From Sandaracinaceae bacterium (GTDB lineage Bacteria; Myxococcota_A; Polyangia; Polyangiales; Sandaracinaceae), in contig JAVJQK010000147.1 in NCBI GenBank assembly GCA_040218145.1, forward strand, positions 1-37,188: a stretch of DNA of 37,188 bases. The letters are read 5' to 3'. Position numbers and translations under genes: made by a program. The notes below the pieces were generated by a model. That model saw nothing but the letters and a program-made list of their open reading frames with translations. It made no database searches and was not told the DNA's origin. Position 1 is the stretch's first letter; each line of letters begins with the position of its first letter. This document shows, piece by piece, positions 14,986 to 22,513 of this stretch.

Positions 14986-16485
14986 TCAGCGACAGACCCG
15001 GATCGTGTCGACCACCAGGTCGTTGAAGGTCCGGATGGCGACCCCGCCGATGTTCGAGCTCGTGAAGGTGTGGGTCGTGGTGGCCACCACGCTCCCGCCG
15101 GTCGTGTAGACCCGCGCCCGCACCTGGTTGCCGCTGAGGAACTCGACCTCGAGCCGGTACCAGGTCCCGCTGGAGAAGGTCGCCGCCGTCGTGGCCGCGT
15201 CGCTGTATCCGAAGCTCGTGTTCTGCTGGATGATCAGCGCGTTGGTGTTGGGCGCGAACACCGCGCTCCGGGCGCCGGCCGCGTTCGCGTCGAAGCCGAG
15301 GTACACCCGCCCGCCGCCGGTGGCGCTGTGGACCCAGGCCTCGAGGCGGTCCCCGACCGCCCCCACGGAGACGTCGGTGCGGTAGTGCCAGTCCGGGTTC
15401 TGCAGCGCGTAGGTGCCGTCGCGCACGGGGCTGGTCACGATCACCCCGCCGGGGTCCTCCACGATCCACGGGCTGCGGGGCCACGTGGTGCCCGAGCCCT
15501 CGAAGCCGTCGATCAGCGTGCAGCTGGGCCCGATCGGCGTGCAGGTGCGCCCGTCGCCGGTGTAGCCGGAGTTGCAGGCGCAGGACCAGGACCCCGGCGT
15601 GTTGGTGCACGTGGCGTTGACGCTACAATCATCGAGCCCCGAGGCGCACTCGTTGACGTCGGAGCAGCGCGTGCCGCTCCCCGTCCAGCCGGGGTTGCAT
15701 CGACAGCTGAAGGAGCCCGCGGTGTTCGTGCAGCTCGCGTTCGCGTCGCAGCCCGCGGCGCCCGTCGCGCACTCGTTGATGTCCGCGCAGCTGAAGCCGT
15801 CACCCATGTAGCCGGCGATGCACGCGCAGCTGAAGCCGCCCGCGGTGTTCGTGCAGCTGGCGAACGGGTGACAGCCCGCGGCGCCCGTCGCGCACTCGTT
15901 GACGTCCGCGCAGCTGAAGCCGTCCCCGGTGTAGCCCGTGTTGCAGTCGCAGCTGAAGCCGCCCGGGCCGTTGGTGCAGGTGGCGTTCGCGTCGCAGCTC
16001 GCCATGCCCATGGCGCACTCGTCGACGTCGACGCACGTGGTCCCGTCGCCCATGAAGCCCGCGTCGCACGTGCAGCTGAAGCCGCCGTCGCTGTTGGCGC
16101 AGGTCGCGTTCATGTCGCATCCGGCGGCGCCCGTCGCGCACTCGTCGACGTCGGTGCAGACGCTGCCGTCCCCTTCGTAGCCGTCGGGGCAGACGCAGAC
16201 CGGGGCGCCGCTGGAGTCGTCACACGTGGCGAGCGGGTCGCAGGTGACGGTGGCGCAGCTCGGGCCCGCGTCGACGGGACCGCTGTCGCGCGCGACGTCG
16301 CCCGCGTCGCGCGGCCCCGCGTCACCGCCCGCGCCGCCGTCGTCCGTCGGCGTCGTGGCGTCGACCCCTGGCGGGTCGCCCCCCGCGTCGCCTTCTCCTC
16401 CGCCCGACGCGCAGCCCCAGGCGAGGGACGCCGCCCCCAGGGACACCGCGCAACACAGTCCAAGCCATCGCTTCACGGTCACCAT
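14986..16485 (-). CDS. Secreted lipoprotein with six EGF-like domains and a C-terminal beta-sandwich-like domain
   Basis: 499 residues from the ATG at 16485; a GTG at 16482 is possible. A signal sequence ends in SLAWGC, with Cys25 as likely lipid site. After an Asp/Gly/Pro-rich spacer come six tandem EGF-like units of about 41 residues (roughly 77-315). Each has six Cys, and five begin with the calcium-binding signature D-(V/I)-(D/N)-E-C and end in a GY/GW/GF-x-G-D/S-G pattern. The C-terminal 180 residues (DGFEGSGTTWPRSPWIVEDP onward) look like a laminin G/concanavalin-type domain. It is likely a rigid calcium-stabilised surface stalk carrying a binding domain. The gene lies 59 bases upstream of miaB, possibly under its own promoter in the divergent gap 16486-16578. 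Confidence 0.83.
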   Translation of the reverse strand: MVTVKRWLGLCCAVSLGAASLAWGCASGGGEGDAGGDPPGVDATTPTDDGGAGGDAGPRDAGDVARDSGPVDAGPSCATVTCDPLATCDDSSGAPVCVCPDGYEGDGSVCTDVDECATGAAGCDMNATCANSDGGFSCTCDAGFMGDGTTCVDVDECAMGMASCDANATCTNGPGGFSCDCNTGYTGDGFSCADVNECATGAAGCHPFASCTNTAGGFSCACIAGYMGDGFSCADINECATGAAGCDANASCTNTAGSFSCRCNPGWTGSGTRCSDVNECASGLDDCSVNATCTNTPGSWSCACNSGYTGDGRTCTPIGPSCTLIDGFEGSGTTWPRSPWIVEDPGGVIVTSPVRDGTYALQNPDWHYRTDVSVGAVGDRLEAWVHSATGGGRVYLGFDANAAGARSAVFAPNTNALIIQQNTSFGYSDAATTAATFSSGTWYRLEVEFLSGNQVRARVYTTGGSVVATTTHTFTSSNIGGVAIRTFNDLVVDTIRVCR

Positions 16486-16578
16486 CGTAGACGCTCCGGG
16501 CGGAGAATCGAACCCGGACGCGCCGAAGTCGGGGCAGGCGCGGCTGGACACGCCTCGCGCCGATCCTACGCTCGCCCG

Positions 16579-17301
16579 GTGAGCCTCGACGTCGATGCGC
16601 GCGCGCGCGCCCTCTATGGCCAGCCGCTGCAGCCCGCTCACGGGGTCGTGCACGTGGTCGCGGTGGCGCGGGGCGCGGATGGGCGGGGCGACGAGTACGA
16701 GGTGATCCGCATCGGCCCCCACGCGCCGAAGAGCGAGACGGACTTCTTCGCGCTCTCCCTCACGCGGGCCCGGGTCGGCGGCGTGCTGGTGAGCGGCAGC
16801 GTCCTGCGGGCGGAGCCGGAGCTCCGCTACGACCTGCCGGACGCCCTGAAGCGGTGGCGCGCCGCGCAGGGGCAGGACACGCCGCCCGTGGTGCTGGTGC
16901 TGAGCCGTGGCGACCTGCCAGCCGCGCACCCCGTCTGGGAGAGCTGGGCCCGGCCGGTGGTCTTCACCTCGAAGGCCGCCGCCGCGTCGCTCCGTCTGCC
17001 CGCGCGGGTCGAGGTGGTGGGGGTGGACGATCCGAGCCCCCGCGAAGCCGTGGCGTGGCTGCGCGCGCGGGCTGGCTCCGTCTCGATCGAGGCGGGCCCG
17101 TCGATCGCCGTGCCCCTCTACGATCCGCCCCTGGTGATCGACGAGCTCCTGCTGAGCGTGTTCGAGGGCGAGATCGACTCGAGGGCCCGCGGCCGCGCCT
17201 TCCTCGACGCGTCCGCGCTCTCGGACCGGCTGCGGTTGGTGAGCGAGGTGCGGGTCGACGAGCCCAGCGGGCCGTGGCGCTTCACGCGCTGGCTGCGCTG
17301 A
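16579..17301 (+). CDS. RibD C-terminal/dihydrofolate reductase-like protein
   Basis: 240 residues from a GTG at 16579 (VSLDVDARARALYG). The fold pattern is that of the RibD_C/DHFR-like family: an early DFFALSLTRARVGGVLVSGSVLRAEP strand-helix, a PPVVLVLSRGDLP strand, then AGPSIAVPLYDPPLVIDELLLSVF. The last matches the GGPxLxxxLxxxxLVDELxL signature where NADPH and substrate bind. Here the usual Gly-Gly-Pro is Ala-Gly-Pro. Relatives reduce the deaminated riboflavin precursor or unidentified pteridine-like compounds. With no deaminase domain or other riboflavin gene nearby, the substrate is unknown. The gene is divergent from the EGF lipoprotein and convergent with the SRPBCC gene. Confidence 0.75.
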   Translation: MSLDVDARARALYGQPLQPAHGVVHVVAVARGADGRGDEYEVIRIGPHAPKSETDFFALSLTRARVGGVLVSGSVLRAEPELRYDLPDALKRWRAAQGQDTPPVVLVLSRGDLPAAHPVWESWARPVVFTSKAAAASLRLPARVEVVGVDDPSPREAVAWLRARAGSVSIEAGPSIAVPLYDPPLVIDELLLSVFEGEIDSRARGRAFLDASALSDRLRLVSEVRVDEPSGPWRFTRWLR

Positions 17302-17308
17302 CGCGTCT

Positions 17309-17839
17309 TCAGGCCTGATCGTCGAGGAACTGCTGCAAGCTCTCGTTGACCTGCTGCAGGTTGGGCGTGATCAGCCCGACGATGAACTTCTCGATCTTCG
17401 GCTTCAGCCCGCCCGCGAACATGCGCGGCACGCCCGGGATGTTCTTCAGATCGATGTCCAGATCGCCCTCGAGGCGGACCGTGGTCTGGCCGTCGCCGGC
17501 GCGGATGAAGCAGTTGGTGCCGCCGCAGGTGACCTGGTCGGAGAAGACGCGCAGCTTCAGCGTCCAGTGCACGCAGTGCTCGCTGTCGCGCCACTCGGCG
17601 AAGTCGTCCCAGCGCAGCATCTCGGGCTTGATGAACGCCTTCGCGAAGGTCGGAATGTCGCGGTCGGCGATCCAGACGTTGTGGAGCTTCGTCAGCCCCT
17701 CGGACACGGCCTCCCGCTTCTCGACGAGGATCTCCTTCACGTCGGGGATGTAGGCCGCGATCTCCGGCAGCCGGTCGCGGTACGCCTCGTACACGGTCTG
17801 CTGCGGGTGACGGATCAGGGACTCGCTGTGGATGCGCAT
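17309..17839 (-). CDS. SRPBCC (DUF2505-like) ligand-binding protein
   Basis: A 176-residue soluble protein with no signal peptide. An N-terminal strand ([27 protein letters not shown]) leads into alternating strands ([42 protein letters not shown]). A long C-terminal amphipathic helix ([20 protein letters not shown]) follows. This is the helix-grip layout of START/polyketide-cyclase-like proteins, and the ending resembles DUF2505-type members. Such proteins bind hydrophobic ligands in a central cavity; the ligand is unknown. It is divergent from the AlkB gene across 62 bases, which must hold both promoters. Confidence 0.7.
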   Translation of the reverse strand: MRIHSESLIRHPQQTVYEAYRDRLPEIAAYIPDVKEILVEKREAVSEGLTKLHNVWIADRDIPTFAKAFIKPEMLRWDDFAEWRDSEHCVHWTLKLRVFSDQVTCGGTNCFIRAGDGQTTVRLEGDLDIDLKNIPGVPRMFAGGLKPKIEKFIVGLITPNLQQVNESLQQFLDDQA

Positions 17840-17901
17840 GGCGCGCGAAGATAGCAGACGATCTCGTTGCGCAAAGCGCCCTCCGACGCCAGCCTCCGGG
17901 C

Positions 17902-18497
17902 GTGACGGAGACGCGCTTCGGAGACGGCTGGGTGCGCCTGCGCGAGGGCTTCGTGCCCGACCACGCGGCCCTCATGGAGACGCTGCGCGCGACCCTCCCG
18001 CTCCGCGCCGAGACCCTCGTGCTCTTCGGGCGCGAGGTGACGACCCCGCGGCTGACGAGCTGGCACGGCGACCCGGGCTGCGGCTACCGCTACTCCGGCC
18101 GCCGCTTCGCGCCCGCCCCCTGGACCGACGCGCTGGCCGCCCTGCGCGCGCGGCTGCGCGAGGCGTGCGGCGTCGACTTCAACAGCGTGCTCGCGAACTA
18201 CTACCGCGACGGCGCCGACTCCATGGGCGCGCACGCGGACGACGAGCCCGAGCTGGGGCCGTCCCGCGCCGACGTGCGCATCGCCTCCATCTCGCTCGGA
18301 GCGCGGCGGCGCTTCCTGCTGCGGCCGCGCGCGGGCGGCGCCTCGATCCCCTACTCGCTCGGGGAAGGCTCCTTGCTGGAGATGGGCGGCACCCTGCAGC
18401 GCACCCACACCCACCGCGTCCCGAAGACGAAGCGCGAAGTCGGCCCCCGGCTCAACCTGACCTTCCGGGTCATCCGGATCAGCCCTACAACTGCCCC

Positions 18498-18510
<13 letters not shown>
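17902..18510 (+). CDS. AlkB-like 2-oxoglutarate/Fe(II) dioxygenase (DNA alkylation repair)
   Basis: 202 residues from a GTG at 17902. The ALKBH2/3-type architecture is clear: substrate-lid segment [18 protein letters not shown], core [16 protein letters not shown], Fe(II) ligands His111 and Asp113 (HADDE) and His171 (HTHRVPK), and 2-oxoglutarate-binding Arg189 with Arg183 (PRLNLTFR). The enzyme oxidatively removes methyl groups from 1-methyladenine and 3-methylcytosine in DNA or RNA. Its 3' end overlaps the msrA start by 13 bases in another frame, so the two are likely cotranscribed and both deal with chemical damage. Confidence 0.92.
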
Positions 18511-19142
<632 letters not shown>

Positions 19143-19165
19143 GGCGCGTCGGGCTTTCCCCACCC

Positions 19166-19198
19166 AAGACGGACTGGACACCCGTGTCACACTGTCTT
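19166..19198. promoter_or_regulatory. Nested inverted repeats between msrA and the next gene
   Basis: AAGAC (19166-19170) and GTCTT (19194-19198) flank GACAC-CC-GTGTC (19177-19188). The element ends two bases before the ATG at 19200. It could be an operator or a leader structure covering the ribosome-binding region; no Shine-Dalgarno is visible. Short arms in GC-rich DNA make chance possible. Confidence 0.3.
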
Positions 19199-19199
19199 C

Positions 19200-19826
19200 A
19201 TGGGGTTCCGTGATCAGGTCGTGGCAGCCCAGGCCCAGGTGGACGCCCTGACGGCCGAGCTGACGCAATGGACCAACCGTGCGCGTGAAGCCGAAGCGGA
19301 GGCCGAAGACCTCCGCCGTGAGCTGGACGGGATCAAACGCGGGGCCTCGCTCGAGCAGCGCCTCCGGGACGATCCGCACTTCGCGATCGCCCAGGTCCTG
19401 CTCCCCATCGCCGGGCTGCTCGGGCTCTTCTACGGGGTGCTCCTCCGCGCGACCGTCTTCTACGGCACCTTCCACGGCCACTTCGACCCGACGCCGGCCG
19501 GGCTCGGTCGCTTCCTCCGCCAGCTCGACGGGCCCGAGGCGTGGGGCGCGTTCCTCATGCTCTGCATCACCATGGTGCTCTCGGCGCTCCCGATCGTCGC
19601 GGGCGTGGGGCTCGTTCGGCGGCGCAAGTGGGGCTGGGCGGTCGGCACGCTCACCTACGTGCTCTGGACCCTCGCCTTCCCGCCGCTCGGCCTCTACGGG
19701 CTCTACGCGATGTGCCGCACCAACGTGCTCGGCACGTTCTTCCCGCAGGACCGCACCGAGCCGCTCGTCGGCGGACGCGCGGCCACCTACGTGCCGCCCG
19801 GCGAGCGGGCCTCCCACCCGGCGTGA
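19200..19826 (+). CDS. Membrane protein with N-terminal coiled coil
   Basis: 208 residues. Residues about 5-45 form a heptad-like, highly charged coiled coil (QAQVDALTAELTQWTNRARE onward). Three membrane segments follow at about 61-89, 114-139 and 145-171, then a short C-terminal tail. I recognise no family. A role in protein-protein contact at the inner membrane is only a guess from the shape. It starts 57 bases after msrA. Confidence 0.65.
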   Translation: MGFRDQVVAAQAQVDALTAELTQWTNRAREAEAEAEDLRRELDGIKRGASLEQRLRDDPHFAIAQVLLPIAGLLGLFYGVLLRATVFYGTFHGHFDPTPAGLGRFLRQLDGPEAWGAFLMLCITMVLSALPIVAGVGLVRRRKWGWAVGTLTYVLWTLAFPPLGLYGLYAMCRTNVLGTFFPQDRTEPLVGGRAATYVPPGERASHPA

Positions 19827-19859
19827 CATGAGCCCCGGGCGCCTTAGATTCCCCTCGCC

Positions 19860-20222
19860 GTGACGAAGCCAGCCCCCAAGAAGAGCGCTTCCCCGACCCC
19901 CAGCTCGGACGACGTCGCCCTCGTGTGCGGCGCCACGCCCGACGGCGAGACCCTCGGCGTGCTCCGCAAGCGCGGCGAGAAGGTCGAAGCCGCGCTCCTC
20001 CGGAAGGCCGTCGAAGGGCAGCCGCTGCAGGGGGACCTCGTGCGCCTGAAGCCGCGTGAGGAGCCGATGCTCTTCGACGTCGAGACGCTCTACGAGGCGC
20101 CCGCCCTCCCCCGAGAGGCCGAGCCCAAGGCGGGCCCGTCCCAGGTCGCCAACGACTCCTACCGCAAGGGCTGGGACCGCCTGTTCCGCGCCCGCAAGCG
20201 CGCCGCGTCGACGCTCAACTAG
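19860..20222 (+). CDS. Small hypothetical soluble protein (120 aa)
   Basis: Starts at a GTG at 19860, 33 bases after the previous gene. The N-terminus is Lys/Pro/Ser-rich and disordered-looking. The middle (DVALVCGATPDGETLGVLRK, then VEAALLRKAVEGQPLQGDLVRLKPR) looks like a small beta-rich domain. The C-terminus (SYRKGWDRLFRARKRAAS) is strongly basic and helical, which could suggest nucleic-acid contact. No export signal. I do not recognise the family, but the codon pattern is typical of real genes here. It is convergent with the AAA ATPase, one base apart. Confidence 0.65.
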   Translation: MTKPAPKKSASPTPSSDDVALVCGATPDGETLGVLRKRGEKVEAALLRKAVEGQPLQGDLVRLKPREEPMLFDVETLYEAPALPREAEPKAGPSQVANDSYRKGWDRLFRARKRAASTLN

Positions 20223-20223
20223 A

Positions 20224-22482
20224 CTAGAAGCCGATGCGCTTGGCCTCGGCCGGGCGCTCGCGCTGGAGGTCCTCGGCCATCTTGCGATAGGCGGCGTCCA
20301 TCTCCTCGGTGACCGACGCGCGGGTGTGCTTCAGCGCCTCCTCGAAGATCGGCATGGGCACGTCGCTCACCTCGAGGTCGTGGCGGAGCGCGATCAGGCC
20401 CGCGCGGCGCACGAGGTCCTCGAGGTCGGCCCCGGTGTAGCCCTCGGTCCGCTTCGCGAGCGAGGCGAGGTCGACCCCCGCCGCGAGCGGCATGCCCTGC
20501 GTGTGGATCTTCAAGATCTTCAGGCGGCCCCTCTCGTTGGGGACCGGCACGTAGATCAGCTCGTCGAAGCGACCGGGGCGCAGCAGCGCGGGGTCGATCA
20601 AGGTCGGCTGGTTGGTCGCGCCCACCAGCACCACGCCCTTCAGCTCCTCGAGGCCGTCCATCTCCGCGAGGATGGTGTTGACCACCCGCTCGGTGACGGC
20701 CGGCTCGCCGAGCCCGCCGCCGCGACGCGGGGCGAGGGAGTCGATCTCGTCGAGGAAGATCACCGTGGGCGCGACCTGCCGCGCGCGCTGGAAGAGCCGC
20801 GCCACCTGCTTCTCGGACTCGCCATACCACTTGCTCAGGAGATCGCTCGAGCGCATCGAGATGAAGTTCGCCTCGGCCTCCCGCGCGCACGCCTTGGCGA
20901 GGAGCGTCTTGCCCGTGCCGGGCGGGCCGTAGAGCAAGAAGCCCTTCGCGGGGCGGATGCCCATGCGCTCGAACGCGTCCGGCCGCTTCAGGGGCAGCTC
21001 GATGCCCTCGCGGAGCGACTCCTTCGCCTCGTCGAGCCCGCCCACGTCGTCCCACGAGACGTTCGGCGTCTGGATCATGATCTCGCGCAGCGCCGTCGGC
21101 TGCACCCGCCGGATGGCCGCGTCGAAGTCCGAGCCGAGCACGATGAGCTGCTCGAGCGCCTCCTCCGGGATCTCGTCCGCCTCGAGATCGATGGACGGCA
21201 GCACGCGGCGCAGCGACTCGAGCGCCGCCTCCCGGCAGAGGGCCGCGAGGTCCGCGCCGACGAAGCCGTAGGTCATCTGCGCGAGCCGATCGAGCTCCAC
21301 GTCGTCTCCGAGCGGCATGCCGCGGGTGTGGATCTGCAAGACCTCGCGCCGTCCGTCCTTGTCCGGCACGCCGATGGTGAGCTCGCGGTCGAAGCGCCCC
21401 GGCCGGCGCAGCGCCTCGTCGATGGCGTCGGGCCGGTTGGTGGCGCCGATGACCACGACGTTCTGCCGCGGCTTCAGGCCATCCATCAGGGTCAACAGCT
21501 GCGCGACCAGGCGCTTCTCGCCCTCGCCCGTCACCTCGTCTCGCTTCGGCGCGATGGAGTCGATCTCGTCGAAGAAGACGATGCTCGGCGCGTTCTGCTC
21601 CGCCTCCTCGAAGATCTGCCGCAGCCGCTCCTCCGACTCGCCGACGAGCTTGCCCATGATCTCCGGGCCCGCGACGGAGATGAAGTGCGCGTCGGACTCG
21701 TTCGCGACCGCGCGCGCGAGCAGGGTCTTGCCCGTGCCGGGCGGGCCATAGAGCAGCACGCCCTTCGGCGGGTCGATGCCGAGGCGCTGGAAGAGCTCCG
21801 GGTGCTTCAGCGGCAGCTCGATCATCTCGCGCACTTCGTCGAGCGTGTGGCTGATGCCGCCGACGTCGTCGTAGGTGACGTCGAGCACGCGCTCCTCGGG
21901 CTCGGTGTGCTCCGCGCGGAGCTCGATCTCGGTCTCCGGCGTCACCCGCACGATCCCGCTCGGGTTCCCGGAGACCACGACGAGGCGGATCTCCTGCAGC
22001 CCGTAGGCGCGCTGTGCGTAGAGCGCGTTCATGACGTCGTGCGGGAAGGGGCCGCCGTTCATGCCGGGCGCGCGGCGGTAGACGCTCGTGGAGATCACGC
22101 TGCCGGGCGCGAGCGGCCGCCCGATCAAGGTCGGCTTGAGCGCCTCCCCCGGACCGCTCAATCGTACGTTGTCTTGCGCAGGGGCCAGGACGACCTTGCG
22201 CGCCGGCTTGGCCTCGGCCTTGCGCACCGCGACGCGGTCGCTGATGCCCACCCCTGCGTTGTGCCGCTCGAGCCCGTCGAGGCGGATGATGTCGAGGCCC
22301 GCGTCCTCCTCGTAGGGCGGCAGGGCGAGCGCGGCGCTCCGGCGCTTGCCCTCGATCTCGACGACCTCCCCGCCCCGGAGCTCGAGCGCCTCCATGGCGC
22401 TCTTGCTGAGCCGCGCGACGCCCTTGCCCATGTCCTGGTTCGTGGCCGCCGCCACCTGGAGCACGACCTCGTCTTTCGCCAT
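20224..22482 (-). CDS. CDC48/p97/VAT-like double AAA+ ATPase
   Basis: 752 residues from the ATG at 22482 (MAKDEVVLQVAAATNQDMGKG). The N-terminal region (about 1-195) has the double-psi beta-barrel pattern of VAT/p97 (GKGVARLSKSAMEAL, VGISDRVAVRKAEAKPARKV). D1 has Walker A GPPGTGKT at 246-253, Walker B FFDEIDS and arginine fingers in RRPGRFD. D2 has Walker A at 519-526, FLDEIDS and RPGRFDE. All catalytic elements of both rings are intact. The family unfolds or extracts proteins using ATP. The C-terminus ends in RIGF rather than a hydrophobic-Tyr-X tail, so proteasome docking is not indicated. It lies 31 bases after the glucoamylase-like gene on the same strand. Confidence 0.95.
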   Translation of the reverse strand: MAKDEVVLQVAAATNQDMGKGVARLSKSAMEALELRGGEVVEIEGKRRSAALALPPYEEDAGLDIIRLDGLERHNAGVGISDRVAVRKAEAKPARKVVLAPAQDNVRLSGPGEALKPTLIGRPLAPGSVISTSVYRRAPGMNGGPFPHDVMNALYAQRAYGLQEIRLVVVSGNPSGIVRVTPETEIELRAEHTEPEERVLDVTYDDVGGISHTLDEVREMIELPLKHPELFQRLGIDPPKGVLLYGPPGTGKTLLARAVANESDAHFISVAGPEIMGKLVGESEERLRQIFEEAEQNAPSIVFFDEIDSIAPKRDEVTGEGEKRLVAQLLTLMDGLKPRQNVVVIGATNRPDAIDEALRRPGRFDRELTIGVPDKDGRREVLQIHTRGMPLGDDVELDRLAQMTYGFVGADLAALCREAALESLRRVLPSIDLEADEIPEEALEQLIVLGSDFDAAIRRVQPTALREIMIQTPNVSWDDVGGLDEAKESLREGIELPLKRPDAFERMGIRPAKGFLLYGPPGTGKTLLAKACAREAEANFISMRSSDLLSKWYGESEKQVARLFQRARQVAPTVIFLDEIDSLAPRRGGGLGEPAVTERVVNTILAEMDGLEELKGVVLVGATNQPTLIDPALLRPGRFDELIYVPVPNERGRLKILKIHTQGMPLAAGVDLASLAKRTEGYTGADLEDLVRRAGLIALRHDLEVSDVPMPIFEEALKHTRASVTEEMDAAYRKMAEDLQRERPAEAKRIGF

Positions 22483-22513
22483 GAGCGGGAAACAGTGCCC
22501 GAACCGGGGGCTG

